Origin: Diphasiastrum complanatum
Lineage: Eukaryota; Streptophyta; Lycopodiopsida; Lycopodiales; Lycopodiaceae
Length of the DNA stretch: 64,000 nucleotides
Direction of reading: 5' to 3'
NCBI GenBank assembly: GCA_029204225.1
Contig: CM055111.1
Location: 12,648,697-12,712,696 of the forward strand
This document shows, in pieces, positions 1 through 12,700 of this stretch; positions within the stretch are counted from its first letter, which is position 1; every line of letters starts with the position of its first letter. The translations under genes were made by a program, and so were the position numbers. Below the pieces are notes generated by a model. The model was not told the origin of the DNA. It saw only the letters and a list, made by a program, of their open reading frames with translations, and did not search any database.

Positions 1-19
1 TTACCAAGCTGCGAGAGAT

Positions 20-344
20 ACTTCTCAGAGAAACTCAAAAATTTGCTATCTGAGAAGGTTCTAGGCCACTTTTTGCTCTTGGGAACCTTCACAGGGGCAC
101 TTTTTTTGGGATCTAACTCTCGCAGACTTCTCTGTGTCCTTGTCTCAGTGAGATAGAACTTCAGAGAGCTTCGCGAAGGTTACTTCCCAAGAAAACTCAA
201 AAATTTGTTGTTTGAGAAGGTTTAAGGCCATTTTTTGCTCTTGGGAACCTTCACAAGGGCACTTTTTTTTGGATCTAACCCTCGCAAACTTCTCTGTGTC
301 CTGGTCTCAGTGAGATGAAACTTTAGAGAGCTCTGTGAAGGTTA
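20..344. repeat. 162-bp tandem duplication
   Basis: Two head-to-tail copies of a 162-bp unit, about 20-182 and 183-344. Landmarks such as AAACTCAAAAATTTG and GAGAGCT...GAAGGTTA recur exactly 162 bases apart with scattered substitutions. The pair lies directly upstream of the Ty3/gypsy remnant and may be part of its leader. No coding capacity seen. Confidence 0.8.
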
Positions 345-1625
345 GTGGGTACGTCAAAACTCACCTTCAAAAATAGAGAGCAGGCTGTGAAGGTTGATCC
401 AACCACATGGGCGGTGAAACCTATTGCACCCAAAGTTGATGACGGATCATCCACGACAGATCACACGATTGATCGCCCAAGGCCAACCAAGGGAGGTCAC
501 TATGATTCAGAGACGGATGTCGTGAGATGGAAGGATGCATTAGCAACTATTGACTGCTGGACATGTCAATATGAATCAGATCCTGAACCCAGTACACCTT
601 CACCCAAGTGTTACACTATGGACACATCAATCACATTTGGGGTGAATACGATAAACGTAGCATGGCTATCAGCGAAACCTATTGAGAACCTAGTGGACGA
701 TGATTTAGTCCCTTGGTAACATGCTCTAACTTATAATAAGGAGATTGAGCTTACTGATGAGTAGGTCCTACACCACATGGACCCAGATCGCTCAAGAAAG
801 TACCAGCTCAACCGCCGCAAAAGTCTGCTATGGCAAAAGTCTCAAGGATCGATCCACCCAAGGCACCTAAGAATAAGAAGAATCAGTTGAAGCAACGTTA
901 CAACCAGGTGATCCGATGGAGTGATCTACCCAAAGAGGCGATAGCTACAGTGGATGTTGATATTCGCAACCACGAGGCGAATGTCACAGCAGTTCCGATG
1001 AAAGACAACAAGGACGAATCCACCAAAATGACAAAAAATGACAAAAAGAAGGTGTTGGATTCCTTGAAGTCAATCAAGATGGACTCAGATACAGCGTCAT
1101 CCTCTACTCAGATGACAGAAAATCAATAGATGACCAGTCGAGCTAAGATCAATATGCTGAAAGAGGAATTTCGACGAGCTCCAGTTCACGAGATGCCTGA
1201 AACTTTCAAGATTATACCTTGTGGGCGAACACAACCGATGAACCTTGCCGAGCCAGGTGAAGAAGAAAAGATAGTGCATGTGGGAGAGTAGTTAACGCCC
1301 ACAAAGTTCAAGAGACTACGATCATTATTGGTGGAGTATAAAGACTGTTTTGCTTGGAGTTATAGTGATCTTAAGGGCATTCCACCAACAGTAGTCCAAC
1401 AGTAGTCCAACACACCATACCCTTGATGGATGGAGCAGTCCCCAAGGTGAGTCGTTACTAGCGCTGCAATTCTTTTTCCATTTACGGAAAGTGTCCTCGA
1501 CAAAGTAGCTAGCGCCAAAGCCTGCAATTTTCTAGATGGCTTCAGCGGCTACAGCTAGGTGAAGATAGCCCCCCAAGACTAACACAAGACAGCATTTGCC
1601 ACGAAATGGGGAACCTATGCCTATA
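345..1625 (+). pseudogene. Ty3/gypsy retrotransposon remnant (linker and reverse transcriptase)
   Basis: Decayed plus-strand pol of a Ty3/gypsy element. Open stretches at 345-719 and 830-1129 are lysine-rich and hydrophilic, like the region before gypsy reverse transcriptase. From about 1130 the frame reads residues typical of the RT amino end (EYKDCFAWSYSDLKGIPP near 1335-1390), then FLDGFSGYS and KTAFATKWGTYAYKV near 1525-1630, which is the palm motif A region. The sequence between these two blocks is deleted, several stops interrupt the frame, and a short TAGTCCAACA duplication sits near 1390. The element stops at about 1625, where the minus-strand copia A begins. Family assignment rests on motif recognition; the copy is non-functional. 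Confidence 0.75.
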
Positions 1626-3134
1626 AAGTGATATTGCAGATGTGTTATCCATCTGCAAGACTAGAGGCTCCTTTCTTATTTCGCCCAATTCGTCCAGGAA
1701 TTGTTTGAGCCAAATTATTTCATTGGCCATCTTTGCTGATGCAACGTACTCTGCTTCGCAGGATGATTGAACCACAATGGTCTGCTTCTTGCTAACCCAG
1801 AGAATTGTCGCTCCTGATGTGATGGTGCATCATCCTGAGACGCTTTTACAATCATCCTTGAGGGATGCCCAGCTAGCATCACTATAGGAAAGCATCTTTA
1901 ACCCTGCATCACGACAATAACACAAGCCATAATCTCTTGTTAATTGAAGATATTGCAAAATTCGTTTTGGAATCTTTGAATGTGTTGAGCCCAGATTCGT
2001 GCAGAATTGGCTCATCCTGAACACTGCATAAGTAATGTCAGGGCATGTGTTGTCTGCAAGATACATCGACAAACCTATCAACTTATGTAAGATGTGAGCT
2101 ACATTTGTTCTCTCTCTTCTTCAGTTCTCGGATGATCATCGTTTGTCAGCACCGTTCCTGCGAGCATTGGATTATTCACTCCTTTGCAATTTAGCATCCC
2201 AAAATCCTCTAGGATTTTTTGGGTGTATCTGGACTGGTGAAGGTACAACTTATCTCCCTCATAGTCCCTTTCAATTTGCAAGCCGAGGTAACACTTGGCT
2301 TCTCCCAGATCCACAATCTCGAAATGTTTCGAGATGTCTTCCTTCACTTCAACAATTAGCTTCTCACTCTTGCAGAGTATCAGAGTGTTGTCCACATATA
2401 CAGCCACAATAATGATCTGCCTATCTGTGACTCTGACATACACATTGGAATCAGCCATCAGTGGCTTGAATCCTAATGATATTAGGGCTTGATCCTTCTT
2501 TTTGTAATATTGTCGAGCTGACTGTTTCAGACCGTAGATACGTCTATGCATTCTGCATGCATAATCAGGAAGTGAACTCGAGACATAACCTCGAGGTTGA
2601 TCCATGTAGACCTCCTCATCTAACTCACCATGCAAGAAGGCTGTCTTCTCATCCACAATGTGGATCCTGAGGTCATAAGTTGCTGCATATGCAAATAACA
2701 ACGTAGGGATGAATGTTTGACGACAGCAGAGAAGGTTTCAGGGTAGTCAATACCATATCTCTGAGAAAATCCCTTTGCTACCAGTCTTGCCTTGTATTTC
2801 GAGACATTCCCATCCGGTCCATACTTGAGCTTGAAAATCCATTTGCATTTGGCAGTCTTGCACTTATGTAGAATTGGCTGCAACGTCCATACGTGATTTT
2901 TCCTCATGGATTCTCTTCGTTCATGGCTTGGATCCATTTGTCCTTCTCTGGACATTCAATTGCTTCCTCGAAAGTTTGTGGTTTGCCACTTAATCCACAG
3001 AACTCTTCTAATGTAGAAGTAGAGCTACCTAGCACGTATCTTGTTGGTGCTCTTTGTGGTCTTATCGACCTTCTAGGAGATCCTCCTGGGACAGCAATGC
3101 CTTTATCTTTGTCTGCTCTGCTAGCCAGAACCAT
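1626..3134 (-). pseudogene. copia A reverse transcriptase and partial RNase H
   Basis: Minus-strand pieces at 2904-3134 (linker), 2620-2955 and 2099-2701 (reverse transcriptase), 1830-2081 and 1626-1775 (RNase H). Seen directly: CKWIFKLKYGPDG, YKARLVAKGFSQRYGIDY, KTAFLHGELDEEVYM, YGLKQSARQYY and the RNase H block SSCEAEYVASAKMANEIIWL. The catalytic box reads YVDN instead of YVDD, so one of the two active-site aspartates is lost. The RNase H sequence ends after MDNTSAISL, before its C-terminal third. The frame changes at about 2620-2700 and near 1800-2100. Confidence 0.85.
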
Positions 3135-3416
3135 CCTGGTTTACAGGAACTGTAGCAGTAGGCTGTCTCTCGAATATTTTGTCTTCTGATTCATCACTCG
3201 AATGTGAAGCGACTCGAAAATCTTTGTTTTTGTGTTCGTCTTCTGCTCCCTTTGTCACTGGTGGCAAATCATAGTACTATCTTTCCAGAACTTCATAGCT
3301 GACAAGATCGTCATTGGCTATTGTCCTGCTCTCATCAAATCTGACCTCTCTCACTGTTTTCACAGTGTTCTTGTCTGGCATGTAGACTCTGTAGTATGAC
3401 GAATTGTTGTCATAAC

Positions 3417-4376
3417 CTACCAGAAATCCCTGTTCAGCTTTCTCATCAAGCTTCTTTCGAAGCTTATCAGGAATATGTGCATAAGCCAGCCAAAGATTCT
3501 GATGTGAGACAAGTTGGGCTTTCTACCCCACCATAATTCGTGTGGTGTCGTGTGAGGGACACCAAACTTCCCTGTCATGTTCTGGATGTATGCAGCTGTA
3601 GCTACTACTTTAGCCCACAGTACTCTTGGAGCTTTCGAGTAGGCCATCATGCATCTGGCAGCTTCCATTTGGGTCCTATTCTTCCTCTCTGCAACACGGC
3701 TCTGTGCTGTGGTGTGTAGGCTGCAATCCTTCTGTGAATGATGCTACGATCATTGCAGAAGTCATTGAAGCGATTCAAGATATATTCGCCACCTTGATCT
3801 GGTCCTGATCTGCTTCACTTTGTTGCATGTGCATCTCTCTGTCCAATTCACATATTTTGTGAATTTATCAAGTGTTTCAGATTTATTTAGAATAAAGTAC
3901 ACTCTGACAAATTTACTGTAATCATCAATGAAAGTTGTGTAATATTTCAAGCCTCCTATGGAGATCACATTGAAAGGTCCACAAATGTCAGAATGCACTA
4001 ACTCCAGAATCTTGGTCGTTCTGTAGGAGTCTTTAACAAATGGAGTGTGTGACATCTTACCCTTCAGACACGCATCACAAATGGTCGAACTGGTTGAATT
4101 CGAGATGCTGACCCCTATTATTGCTCCATGATGGTTTGCTTGGTAAAGTGCCATTGAGTTCATGTGGCATAGTCTTCTGTGCCACAGAGTGTCTGGCGAA
4201 TCATCATGAGTCTGATGCACTTGATCTGCAGGCAAGCGTACCTTCAGGTGATATAGATTATCTTTTCTTTTGTCTTGAGTGATCAGGGTACTGGTACTGG
4301 CATCAATAACGTTGCATGCTTCATCAAAAAATGTCACATGCATCCCTGCATTAGCTATTCTTACCACAAAAAGCAA
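3417..4376 (-). pseudogene. copia A GAG-pre-integrase and integrase remnant
   Basis: The 204-residue piece at 3762-4376 carries the His/Cys integrase zinc domain (WHRRLCHMN ... CDACLKGK) and the start of the catalytic core (LVHSDICGPF, then YTTFIDDYSKFVRVYF). The core then shifts frame near 3800; the DQGGEY block containing the second aspartate is readable only in another frame, and the glutamate region is damaged. The piece at 3417-3668 is the integrase C-terminal part (AARCMMAYSKAPRVLWAKVV ... ELWWGRKPNLSHIRIFG). Non-functional. Confidence 0.8.
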
Positions 4377-4466
4377 GTCCTACTGCAGTGTAGGCACAAA
4401 CAGAACATCTTCAAGTCATCTGTCTTTGCCATTTGTGTTGAGCCACAGTGAACCAATATCGTTCAC

Positions 4467-5450
4467 TTAATATTTGAATCCATCTCCAAGAATAATGAAT
4501 CTTGAAGGATCTGCACTTCTAAAATCAGACATAATTTGTCTTGATGTCACGAAGTGTGAGGTGGCTCCTGAATCTAGGATCACCTCATGTGTGTCAAATG
4601 TTGATGCTGCACACAAGTCTTCACAAATGTAGGCGGTCAAACAATTTCTGTTCGATCTCTCTTCACCCATTTTTAAGCTCTCAAGCTCCTCGACATAGGA
4701 TGAACTGTTGTTGTTCTTCTGTCTGTTTTGTGCTAATTTGTTCCTCAGGTTCAGGCGACAATCCATGGCTGCATGACCCTTCTTATGGCAGTGGATACAT
4801 TCAATTTTTGGATTGAGCCAGCATGTATCAACTGTGTGCCCATCTCTTTTGCATCTCATGCAAGTCTTCTTTTATCAGCCTTGCTATTTCAACCTCCCTT
4901 TTTCTTCCACTTGCCTTTGTTGATCCCCTTTGCTTGCTGATCATGATCATGCCTCTTAGGCTTGAATTGTTTCTTGTGATCAAGGTGTTCTTTGGCCTCG
5001 ACTTCCTCTCGAATCTCAACAATTGCCTTTTCGAGGGTCATTGTAGGATCTTTCACGAGCAGGGTTCTGGTTGTCTGAAAAGATCTAGGTAAGGCTCTCA
5101 ACAGGTAAGTGAGCTGCTTCTCAGTTGACACTGCATTTTCTTCATCTGCCTTACAAAAGAATTGAGGTCTTTCCCATCCCACTGTAGATTTGTCAGCTGA
5201 TCTTCCAGCATCATTATTTGACTTCTTGATTTCGTTTGTCTCGTGAGCAGTGTATCCCACATCTCCTTAGCTTTGGAGAGTGTAGCCAGGTCAAGTGTGA
5301 GACTATCTCGATGGAAGATGACAGCAAGGCTACTGCCTTGTCATTTTTCTTCTTCCACTTGCGTAGTTCTTTGTCTGATGTCATAGGCATCTCCTCTGTG
5401 CCATCCACCCAAGGGAATAAACCTTCACCCTTGAGTATCATGATGTCTTA
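4467..5450 (-). pseudogene. copia A Gag, zinc knuckles and protease remnant
   Basis: Overlapping minus-strand pieces at 5214-5441, 4889-5260, 4828-5022 and 4467-4859. Gag carries LTYLLRALPRSFQTTRTLL and a basic stretch. Two cysteine motifs follow: a first, partial one (MRCKRDGHTVDTC) and a complete CCHC knuckle, CIHCHKKGHAAMDC. The aspartic protease signature DSGATSHFV lies near 4560. Gag is frameshifted at about 5020 and 5230. Confidence 0.8.
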
Positions 5451-5628
5451 ACTTTATGGGCTAAAAAGTTTGATCTTGAAGAATTTAGAACTATACAGAT
5501 CTTGCTCTGTATGCTGCTGATTGAAGCCATTGCTATTGAAGTGTGTTCTCTTATTGATGGTTGTTTGTTTGAATGTTTGGCCTCCTGGATCTGATAGCTT
5601 TTTGGCTATGTCATACTATGACAAGGTA

Positions 5629-5641
5629 GGCTCTGATACCA
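5629..5641 (-). other. primer-binding site of copia A
   Basis: Reads TGGTATCAGAGCC on the minus strand, the usual plant retrotransposon site complementary to the 3' end of initiator methionine tRNA. It sits one base inside the end of the LTR, as expected, and fixes the orientation and the LTR boundary at 5643. Confidence 0.9.
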
Positions 5642-5642
5642 C

Positions 5643-6278
5643 TGATGAGAATCGTGAGCGCAAAACAAACGCGAAACAAAACAATTCGAATGGACTTCAA
5701 ATATGAATGCTGATCATTGCCAATTGTTGTATCATTCTTACAATCCTCCAGAATGTAGACAGGCACTACTGATCTACATTTTAAATTAACACAACATTCA
5801 ACAAAATTCAACCAGTGTGTGAAATTGATAAAATGAATGAATGAGATACACAAACGATGGCGAACATCAATTCATTCAAGAATAGACAAGATAAGAGTGA
5901 TCTCTGTGTAACGGCTACACAATCATCTATTGATTTTTCTGATTCTTCAAGCACTGCGTGCAGATCCACGCAGTGCGTTGGCATGAGAGAAATATAGTTC
6001 TCTCACGAATTCGTGTCTCACTTACTAGCGGACTTCTGGATCTATAGATCCTATGCAAAGGAATTGTCTCGCATGCAAGCGAACTCATATTCTATGTTTT
6101 TGTCTTCTTGCTTACTAGCATTAGACTTCTACCTCGTATATCATGCATCAACCAGAAGGTATATAGTCGCATCGTGTAACTTCTAGATTAGAGTGATTAA
6201 ACATCTACAACTAATCACGAATCACAAGAGTGGCATATTAGCCACGACCTAGAGTGTATCTGCTGATGTCATGATATC
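5643..6278 (-). repeat. 5' LTR of copia A
   Basis: On the minus strand the LTR ends ...TTCTCATCA, one base before the primer-binding site. The opposite end is placed at 6278 because TGATATC there gives a TG...CA element with a short TGAT/ATCA inverted end; this outer boundary is less certain. A TATATAC box near 6160 on the minus strand is a plausible promoter. No matching 3' LTR is present. Confidence 0.6.
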
Positions 6279-6366
6279 AGATCAAATATCTGTACTTCTT
6301 GGTACTTGCATGATTTTGCTAGTCCTTTTTGGAGCGTGAGAGCAGAAAAGGTGTCACGATGATTTT

Positions 6367-6531
6367 CGTGTTGCCTTGTGTCTTTTGACTTTCGCATCAT
6401 CTGACTTTCTCCTGCTGTACCGCGAAAAATTCTCTTTTGTGAATCTTTCGCGTTCATGTCTTCTCGTCAGGGTGTTCGCGAATATTTTCGCTTCGTGTCT
6501 TTTGACTTTCGTGTTCGCGAACATTTTCGTC
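6367..6531. repeat. short imperfect repeats with TTCGCGAA cores
   Basis: GTGTTCGCGAAtATTTTCGc at 6472-6490 recurs as GTGTTCGCGAAcATTTTCGt at 6511-6530, and GTGTCTTTTGACTTTCG occurs twice (near 6378 and 6494). The block lies between the presumed outer end of LTR A and the gag of copia B. Confidence 0.6.
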
Positions 6532-6846
6532 AAAGCGAGGGCTGAAAGCTATCAAAGCTTTGTTAATAGAAACGTTTTGTTTCTTTAGTCTCCATTTGGT
6601 GATGCTGGTTGCATCAACCTCAAGCTTGACCTCTATGCCATCAATGATGTTCCATAGTTCTTTGGCAAGTAGTACGACTTTCATCTTGAACTTCCATAGA
6701 TGGTAGTTCTCTCCGTTGAGTTTGTCAATCAGAGTAGAACTAGAAGATGATCCATTCTCGTGAAAAGAGCGAGATCGCTGGTAGAAACAACGATATAAAA
6801 ATACTGCTAAGTGCACACCTTCAAAGTAATGTCTTAATAGAAACAA
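6454..6846 (-). pseudogene. copia B Gag N-terminal fragment
   Basis: A 130-residue minus-strand frame whose middle part is a textbook Ty1/copia Gag start: IDKLNGENYHLWKFKMKVVL followed by ELWNIIDGIE. The upstream third (about 40 residues) does not look like Gag and is probably leader sequence. After about 95 residues the protein becomes unrelated and charged where the short TTCGCGAA repeats begin, so Gag is cut there. Copia A lies immediately beyond, in the same orientation, so either A inserted next to B or both are pieces of a rearranged block. Confidence 0.7.
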
Positions 6847-6887
6847 GACTGACGACCTGCATGAAAATACAGATTACTGAACCACAA

Positions 6888-6899
6888 GCTCTAATACCA
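6888..6899 (-). other. primer-binding site of copia B
   Basis: TGGTATTAGAGC on the minus strand, one mismatch from the initiator-Met primer site. An LTR end reading ...CTTTTGACA abuts it at 6900. The far end of this LTR, past about 7080, could not be placed. Confidence 0.7.
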
Positions 6900-7130
6900 T
6901 GTCAAAAGAATTAGTATCTGAAGCTGAATCATAATCAATTCAGAGATAAGTCGAAGTTGATGGAGTTGGACTTCGAGATTTTTTTTATTTATAATATGTA
7001 CAGATTTCAAAATGCTCATTATCGAATGGATTTGGACCCGAGCATTAAAATTCAACACGGAATAATTCTTGACATGGATAGTCAATACTCCAGTGTATAG
7101 GATTATTAGTTACGCCACATCAATCCAAAC
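6900..7130 (-). repeat. probable LTR of copia B, outer end unplaced
   Basis: Starts (plus strand) TGTCAAAAGAATTAG directly against the primer-binding site, so it is the inner end of the 5' LTR. The sequence is AT-rich and no second copy exists in the window, so the outer limit given is only a guess. Confidence 0.35.
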
Positions 7131-9090
7131 TTGGCCGGTAATGTACTTAATAATCTTATGAGGGCCCAGGCCTATAATTGGACCTATGGAGCGCTTGCAT
7201 GGTGTTTGAGTGCTATCATGCAAGAATAAGAGATCAATTACTTTTGATAGAACTGGAGAGATCCTAAAGAGGACACCATTAAGAATCTCAAAAAGTCAAA
7301 AAATAGTGTATTTTTTAGCTTGAATAACTCTCAATAGGTGGCTGAACCTGTTAGATATTTTTACAAGATGAAAGATATGATGGATTGCCTCTGATTTGAG
7401 CCATCATACTCCCAATTTGGAGTTAAGGGCCTTAGGCACCAATATTTTAAAGTTTTGCTTGTTGAAAGACTCCATAAATGTAATTTTTATATGATCTGAG
7501 CTTATGTTTGCTTGCTAGACCTGATGGAAGCCTCTATGCCTCTCTAATGAACCTTAGAAAAGTGCTTGTAACCTTTGATTGGATGCATTCCATCCAAGCT
7601 TTTAGATTGTCACAAAGAATGACTATCAATCCACTAAAAGATACCCACACTTCACAAAGAAATCAATACAACAAGATCCACAAATATATTTTTAAAAAAA
7701 CGTATGATACATAATCATTTTCATCTTGTTTATGGGCTTGATTATAAAGCAAAATATTTAAAAAAAATCACAATATTTTTGGGTGAAGCACCAAAAGATA
7801 TATTTTTACAAAAGCTCTTTCTTAACCCTCAAATCAACACATTATGGAATGCTAAGATAGATACTCAAGACATTTTTGATCCATATTCAATTGCAAGTTA
7901 TTGATGACACCACGTCTTAAACAATAAAAGCTACATTTCAAACAAATATCAAAAATCGTGATGACACTCTTACATGATTGAAAACCATGAGAAACACTTT
8001 TCAATACTGAATAAATGAGTGCACAACTAAACCTATTCATTGTACTCACACTTAGTTGCATAGCTCAACAATTGCTTTTGTAAATACATATTGTAAATAC
8101 ACAAATTTGTCTTGAAACACAAACAAATTCCTCCAATTTGATTTTGAAGCCATAGACTACAAAACTAAAACTAAAAAATACCTTGCCAAACTAATCACAC
8201 ATTGTAAAATACATTTCATATTGTTATGTTATCACTTCTTTGCAGATGTAGAACACCACAAATAATTAGATTTGTTCCTTACAATCAACAAAAGAATCCT
8301 TAAATCTTTTCTTCATAAACAACTATTGTAACATAAAGCATTCATAGAATTTGCAACACTGTTTTTAATATTATCCAACTTCTTAACATGCCTATGATTG
8401 CCACTCTAATTTCGTTTAAACAAATTACAATAAATGCATTTACAGCTTCCCGTAAACATACACACCTTGAAACAAATTGAATGTGTCACACATGGATTCC
8501 AATCTATAAAAGTATGAGATAATTCCAAATAGACACATCTTTTATTTAACACAATCACACCACAAATAATTAGATTTGTTCATTACAATCAACATAAAGA
8601 TCCTAAAAACTTTATCACAAACAACTATCATATAAACTATTCTAGAATTCTAAAACCCCAATCTAACTTATGAGGATGCTTATGATAGCCAGCCGCTATA
8701 ATGTTATGACAAACTCTTACTTCCCAAAATATTTTCATAGGGTGGTATCATATTGTTATAGTAGAGTACATCCCTCTAAATATATTATTTCTATTGACCA
8801 TAACCTACCCCACAAGACATTGACTATTGATGGACCTTAAGAAAAAATCAAATAAATAACATAGTTACACAACTAGTGGTGGTAGTTATACACCAGATAT
8901 ACAGCTTGGAGACACCAAGCAAGGAGCAAGCTCCTAAGGTGTCAGTACCAGCCGTTGGGTTTAGAGCCTATGCCTTGCCAGTCAACAACTCTACCATACA
9001 CAACTCTATCTACCATACAGATGGACTAAAAGCCCTTTTTCTCTTCACAATCACCTCACCAGAGCAATGATTGATGCTTGTAATCAGAAG
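7131..9090. other. AT-rich intergenic stretch with one direct repeat
   Basis: No protein family is recognisable in any frame. A diverged direct repeat is visible: ATAATTAGATTTGTTC...TTACAATCAACA near 8260-8300 and again near 8560-8600, about 300 bases apart, each followed by an AACAACTAT-containing tail. Short open frames here are treated as chance. Confidence 0.6.
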
Positions 9091-9772
9091 ATTTATTGCA
9101 GGAAAAAAAAATGTAACAAAGGTTGTTCCAGGATGATTTATTGATAGTCGTTATTCAAACTTCCAAAACAGCAAGAATCATTATTTGTTGCAATCAAAAT
9201 TTCAACTTGATATTCTGTTTATTTACACATGACCTACACTAGAGAGATAAATCTGATAAATAGGAAATGCTGTAAAGTAACGATTGTCGTTTGCAAAACC
9301 TGGTTATAATATGAACACAACCAGCAAGATCACCAGTCGGAGAAACACAACAGAGGATGGTCCCCGCCTCCCCCCGCAACAATTATTCAAAAAAAATATG
9401 AATTATCTTCATCGGCTCTTGGGTGGCATACAAGAACTCCCAATAGCAAAAAGATGACGTCTATGCCATACTACTCACAAATATTCTTGATGATTCTGTC
9501 CAATTGATTCAAGGACTTTTTTCCTTTCCGAATGAACAGACCCAATAAGCGACAAGCATGAATGCCAAACTTTAATTGGAAATAAAATAATTGGAGTTTG
9601 GTACTACTAGATGATCAGCAGTGAAAAAGAGAAATTCATGAAAGCTTTAAAAAGAGGCTCTTGGCATGGAAAGAAAAGGAACTAAAGGAAGGACTTTTAG
9701 AGAAGGGTGCCAGGTTTTCCGCATAGTTATTTCATCTTCACCTGTGCTTGCTACAAGAACAAGTGTACAACA
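9091..9772 (-). other. 3' flank of the SH3P-family gene
   Basis: Non-coding sequence downstream of the stop codon at 9773. It probably holds the 3' UTR and polyadenylation site; minus-strand AATAAA hexamers occur near 9140 and 9220, but the used site cannot be told from sequence alone. Confidence 0.5.
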
Positions 9773-12700
9773 TTAAAATACTGAACCCGCTTCTGCAACC
9801 TTGCTAGCAGGACCGCGCTGTCGACGTTCAACATAACTAGAAGGGAACCAGCCAGCCTTTCCCTTGTATTCTCCTTCAGACCATCCAGTTGCAGACACCT
9901 GTAGAAAGTTGCACAGATATGAACATGACACAAGTACGGCCTCGAGTTTTGGTTGTTAAGTAGGTAGTTTTACAGCAATGTAAAGTTTGTTCATAACAAT
10001 TTGCAGAGGCTCTTATGAAAAAACTAGTAGCGTACAAGTCCCTGTGAATGCTTATCTCACATGCTGCAAAGATAAATTCATTCCTACAAAGGCCAAATAG
10101 TATGGGATAGGTTTTCCTAACATCGCCCAACTGAATCACAAGTTGGTATAATAGATTAGCTCATGTGTTTATGATAATAAAAGCAACGGCTGATAGATTC
10201 TCTGTTCAGACCGACATGGACCACAGATACGAGGAATATTCATTCTACGTATTGCAAGCAATATTTGATGCAAGCAGAGTCACTGTTGCAGAAATTAACC
10301 CATCAGACCTGTCGCACAACTATATAATCTCCAACAGCTAGGCTGAGCTCTCCATCTGTGTCTGCTTCGAAAGCATGCATCACCTGTTAATCATATTCAA
10401 CATCTGCTCAAAAACCTGCAACTTCTAGGAATAATTAGATAGAAATTACTAGGCATTGCAGAACACTAGCTATCTCTACTTAAAACATTATTTCAAGTCC
10501 CAACACAACAATACCTCTGCCAGGAAATACATTGGATTCTGAGCAGCATGGCTACTAGTAAAGTTTATCTCTTCATGAGGCAAAATTGGTGTACTAGTCC
10601 CAACATGCTGTGGATCTGCTTGTTGAGTTGACAATGAATCACTTTGTTGGCGTTCAGATACCATCTGTGCAAAAACAAGTTACATGCACGAAGTAAGCAA
10701 TAGACAGCCTGCCTTGTTCTCCTCACATGAAGGATATAAATCTAGAAACTTCCTATTCCTAAGAATACAAATACAAACCTGAGCATAAAGCTGATCAAGA
10801 ACTCCTGAAATTCTTTGGTAATAAGCTCGCTCAGCTTCAACCTGGGTGACAATCTTTCAGACACTTCACTTGACATCATATATATGTAGTTTATGAAATC
10901 TATCAGAGATGCTGCTTCTTGTTTTGGCATCATGAACACCGGATGGCATTCTAAAAGCTTCATATATAGCAACTAGAAATGTAACTTTATGGGGCTTCTT
11001 GCTCTTTGATTGTTGAAATAGTCCAGTCAAATGCAAAATTACCATGGCAATTAAGCGTTGTAAGGTTAGTCTTTGCTGTTGTGCTTCAACAGCGGTCATT
11101 GCAGCTGCAGCCTCCTTCCCTAAGGTCACCATAGCTGTTGTGAGGTCGCTCATTTTTGCCTCAGCAACTTGCAACTTGAGCACATTTTCGGGATTTCCAC
11201 CAGCATCTCTTGATTTCAACTGTCTTCTCCCCACCTCCTGACCCTGTAGTAAACACCACGTTTCACTAGTCCTTATTAAGAGAATTACTCTTCAGTTAAG
11301 TGCGTTGCAGGTGCAATACAAACCACTTTTGAGGTTTACGGAAATTGAAGTATAGCTGTTCAGGGTTACAGACATTGGAGCATATAGCTTTTCTCTTTGC
11401 TCCATGAAGAAAAGGTGTATTACTTATCTCCATCAAAATGCAATTAAAAGGCAGAAGTGGAGAGTAACGGCACATTTCAAGATACTTCAATATGTTATAT
11501 ATGAACAGCTCAGTGTACATATGCTCCAAAGACAAATGGCTTTAAATAATTCTACCAATTTTTATTCCTGAAAATAGCACAGAGCATCTAGATTGTACTA
11601 GATGTATGCATATTCGAAGTACATATATCCATTACATTAAGCAATGTGAGAAACGGGACTTAAGCCCTGAAGTTAGTTCTCACCTGCACTTCTGTTTCCT
11701 GCCTTAATCGATGGTATTTTTGTGCTAGTTGCCGAGCATCCTCTAAAGGAGTCCCCATCACCATGGCTCTCAACGGCTCACCCACCTGGTCGTACATTGT
11801 CCCACGAATTGTGTTACGTTTAGTAAAGACATGTAAGTACCTAACTGCTAGAGTTACATTTGGTAAGAAACTACACAGAAGACAACGTGCCCTCAATCAA
11901 GTTTCAACATAGAGGCAAATTGCATAGGCGGATGGTAGAGAATCATGCACACAGTTATTTGCTCAAAAGTCATAGGATAAAGCTTCTGGTTTAATAAAAA
12001 CAGTTTAACACATTGAAGAATCAAAAGAATGCAATGAAAATGTTAATTTGATTAGTGCTAATGTAAGCACCCCTGTTGTTGACTTCCGACCATTCGTTAA
12101 AGCTAAAGGTCAGCTTAACATTGACAACCACGAGTTCAATCCTGTGATACTGCTTCCAAGGGGCACATGATGGCTTATTCATCATACTAAGCATAAGAGT
12201 CAATCAGCAGAAAGGAAAATCAGCCACCAACCCATAATCCAAGAGCTATTTAGTAACTACAGATAATAAGTTTGCCCAAGTGATTAATAGAAGCTACTTG
12301 ACTAGGATATTAATGACCAGTTGCATGTCCCACAACTTGGCAGACCAAGGATAATTCACCGGCAGTAAGGTTGATGTGTTACGGCACACTTAATGATTGG
12401 CAAACACAAAAACTGAAGTTTCTGCCAAAGAACTTCGTGATGAAGGCTAATTAAACTGACGGCAAAATAAAATACTGACATTAGCTTCACATATTAGCTC
12501 TAGAAGGCTAATGATAAGGATGTGCTGATTCAAGCCCCACCCCAAGCAATCTCTTGAAAGCCTGATTAGCCTTCACCAGCAAAGAGAATTGAACTACAGA
12601 GCTAACCACTTCATCCAGACCTGCTCAAAGTTCAAGAAGAATCACTGAGAAGGAACTTGGATCATGAAAAGCAGACCTGGGTACTTAGCGCTCGGTGATA

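Larger units (their letters stand above)
1626..6278 (-). mobile_element. Ty1/copia element A, truncated at its 3' end
   Basis: A copia element read on the minus strand: 5' LTR about 6278-5643, primer-binding site 5641-5629, gag and zinc knuckles, protease, integrase, reverse transcriptase and the start of RNase H at about 1626. The order PR-IN-RT-RH identifies Ty1/copia rather than Ty3/gypsy. The RNase H end, polypurine tract and 3' LTR are missing; the sequence joins the plus-strand gypsy remnant instead, so the copy was broken by deletion or recombination. Stops and frameshifts divide it into about ten open pieces, so it is dead. Confidence 0.85.

Noticed and set aside
7508-8061. Small open frames in the AT-rich gap
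   Set aside because: No conserved residues; both strands are equally open, as expected from composition.
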